Shown here in pieces: positions 6,794 through 7,550 of a stretch of 7,550 nucleotides of DNA. The translations under genes and the position numbers were made by a program. The DNA is taken from positions 14,238-21,787 of the forward strand of contig JAOZRC010000012.1 in NCBI GenBank assembly GCA_029940345.1. Reading direction: 5' to 3'. Every line of letters starts with the position of its first letter. Position 1 is the first letter of the stretch. Under the pieces are notes generated by a model. That model saw nothing but the letters and a program-made list of their open reading frames with translations, ran no database searches and was not told the DNA's origin. The stretch is from Desulfobacterales bacterium (GTDB lineage Bacteria; Desulfobacterota; Desulfobacteria; Desulfobacterales; JAUCGF01).

Positions 6794-7192
6794 TCAATAA
6801 ACTTCCAACCGATCCAGGTCGATCTTCATTTTTGCCCGGAGTAAAAAATCCAGCCCGATAATACCGTCCATTTCAAATCCATAATCCATTGCACCAATTT
6901 CAACCTGAAAATCGGCCATTTGAAATCCCCCCAAAGAGAGTATGTCAAGCTGTTTGATAAAAACGAATTCCGTACCGCCGATTCCTATGAGTTCTCTTAC
7001 AGCATCATTTGGCTCTGGCTGAATTCCAATTTCGAGAACCCTGCCGATCGAAAACACAGTCCTTGCCGAACCGGTGTCAATCAGTACATTCTCGCAGATC
7101 AGTTGTTTTCCTGAATAGAAAAGGGAGGCCGAGCCAAACAACAAACCACTCTGAATCCGTATGTTCGTTGAACACCCCTTATCCCTATCCAT
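6794..7192 (-). CDS. Retropepsin-like (clan AA) aspartic protease
   Basis: This 132-residue protein has the single-domain retropepsin layout. The catalytic motif is LIDTGSA (37-43, D39-T40-G41), followed by a hydrophobic TVFS strand, a flap-like IGIGGTEF segment (69-76) and the hydrophobic-hydrophobic-Gly motif GIIGLDFLL (110-118). It ends soon after a KIDL strand. One DTG per chain means activity would need a homodimer, as in retroviral proteases. There is no signal peptide or membrane segment, so it is probably cytoplasmic; its substrate is unknown. The start ATG (7190-7192) lies inside the end of the upstream gene in another frame, so translation is probably coupled. No strong Shine-Dalgarno sequence is seen before it. 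The first residues MDRDKGCS look unlike a conserved start, and the true beginning could be slightly different. Confidence 0.78.
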   Translation of the reverse strand: MDRDKGCSTNIRIQSGLLFGSASLFYSGKQLICENVLIDTGSARTVFSIGRVLEIGIQPEPNDAVRELIGIGGTEFVFIKQLDILSLGGFQMADFQVEIGAMDYGFEMDGIIGLDFLLRAKMKIDLDRLEVY

Positions 7193-7425
7193 TTACGTTC
7201 ACTGATATCAAATTCCTCACGGCTGGTATGGAATACGAACAGTTCGCGCACGGGGGTTTCGCTTTTAAGTTTTTTATAATCATTCATGGCGGATATGGAA
7301 TCCGGAAAGGCATTGATAACTGAAATTTGCTCCAATTTTCGCTTTCCCCCTTCGGATCGGGCTTTGATAGCCTCAATCAGGAGCCATTGTCTCGGATAAA
7401 TTTTTCTGATTTTTAACCAGTTCAT
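7099..7425 (-). CDS. Small hypothetical protein paired with the aspartic protease
   Basis: This 108-residue protein has an MNWLKIRKIYPRQWLLIEAI start, a central region with VINAFPDS, and the segment FVFHTSREEFDISERKWIGIRG. I recall similar small proteins encoded directly before clan AA aspartic proteases in several bacterial phyla, without a known function; this is from memory and unverified. Residues after about 84 (VQRTYGF onward) are read from DNA that also encodes the protease in another frame, and may be a non-conserved read-through tail. The start at 7423-7425 is chosen because AGGAG lies five bases upstream; a longer frame to 7530 has no such support. No signal peptide or membrane segment is seen. 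Confidence 0.65.
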   Translation of the reverse strand: MNWLKIRKIYPRQWLLIEAIKARSEGGKRKLEQISVINAFPDSISAMNDYKKLKSETPVRELFVFHTSREEFDISERKWIGIRGVQRTYGFRVVCCLARPPFSIQENN

Positions 7426-7430
7426 TTGTT

Positions 7431-7435
7431 CTCCT
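7431..7435 (-). promoter_or_regulatory. Shine-Dalgarno site that fixes the start of the small hypothetical gene
   Basis: AGGAG on the minus strand is separated by AACAA from ATG (7423-7425). It is a strong ribosome binding site and rules in favour of this start over the in-frame upstream Met at 7530. Confidence 0.75.
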
Positions 7436-7497
7436 AAAGAATTATGAAGGTCATGAAAAATTAGGCATCTTTCATTTGTCGGTTTACACTTTTTAAT

Positions 7498-7528
7498 GTA
7501 GGGTGGGTGTAGAGCAACGGAACCCACC
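7498..7528 (+). repeat. REP-like palindrome with GTAG foot
   Basis: GTAG (7498-7501) is followed by GGTGGGT (7502-7508), which pairs perfectly with ACCCACC (7522-7528) across a 13-base loop. AATG (7495-7498) and CATT (7535-7538) could extend the stem further out. The GTAGGGTGGGT...ACCCACC form is a dispersed intergenic repeat known from many bacteria. It lies upstream of the protease-associated gene. Confidence 0.65.
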
Positions 7529-7550
7529 AAACCGCATTTACTTAAATGGA

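Noticed and set aside
7160..7200. Programmed -1 frameshift joining the small protein to the protease
   Set aside because: The frames are related by -1, but no slippery heptamer or following hairpin was seen; translational coupling explains the overlap more simply.
7426..7530. Longer version of the small hypothetical gene starting at 7530
   Set aside because: The extra 35 residues overlap the REP-like palindrome, look non-coding, and the AGGAG site supports the start at 7425.
1..7550. CRISPR array, tRNA, rRNA or complete insertion sequence
   Set aside because: No regularly spaced direct repeats, cloverleaf-like sequences, rRNA segments or transposase motifs were seen anywhere in the window.

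Overview
The window looks like chromosomal DNA of an anaerobic, fatty-acid- or acyl-CoA-degrading bacterium, most likely a Desulfobacterota (former Deltaproteobacteria, Desulfobacterales-like) member. This is inferred from gene content: a FadH-type dienoyl-CoA reductase, a giant BcrA/D-type CoA-enzyme activase fusion, a DUF4124-glutaredoxin protein and ThyX. The assignment is moderate in confidence, because no rRNA or other phylogenetic marker is present.

Layout. Bases 1-669 (+) hold the C-terminal third of FadH, cut by the window edge. Bases 670-839 are a convergent intergenic gap almost filled by a repeat element of about 140 bp, with imperfect terminal inverted repeats and internal REP-like hairpins. 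Bases 840-5330 (-) encode a 1496-residue protein that joins two ASKHA (BcrA/D-type) ATPase modules to two cysteine-bearing dehydratase/reductase-like modules. Bases 5331-5508 are a structured leader holding a terminator-like hairpin, a separate inverted repeat and a possible promoter. Bases 5509-6036 (-) encode an exported DUF4124-glutaredoxin protein. Bases 6037-6123 hold another REP-like hairpin and a 12-bp tandem duplication that runs into the thyX stop. Bases 6124-6717 (-) are thyX. Bases 6794-7192 and 7099-7425 (-) are an out-of-phase overlapping pair: a retropepsin-like aspartic protease preceded by a small conserved-looking protein. A fourth REP-like palindrome lies at 7498-7528.

How the parts relate. 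FadH and the activase both act in acyl-CoA chemistry but are convergent, so they are not one operon. The five genes from 7425 down to 840 all read leftward, but the REP elements and the terminator-like leader suggest several transcripts. The two most interesting things are the single-chain 'activator plus acceptor' architecture of the 1496-residue protein, and a set of REP-like palindromes, most with a GTAG or GGAG tetranucleotide at the 5' foot, in nearly every intergenic gap. The second hints at a RAYT-type (REP-associated tyrosine) transposase elsewhere in the genome. No CRISPR array, tRNA, rRNA or complete insertion sequence was seen.
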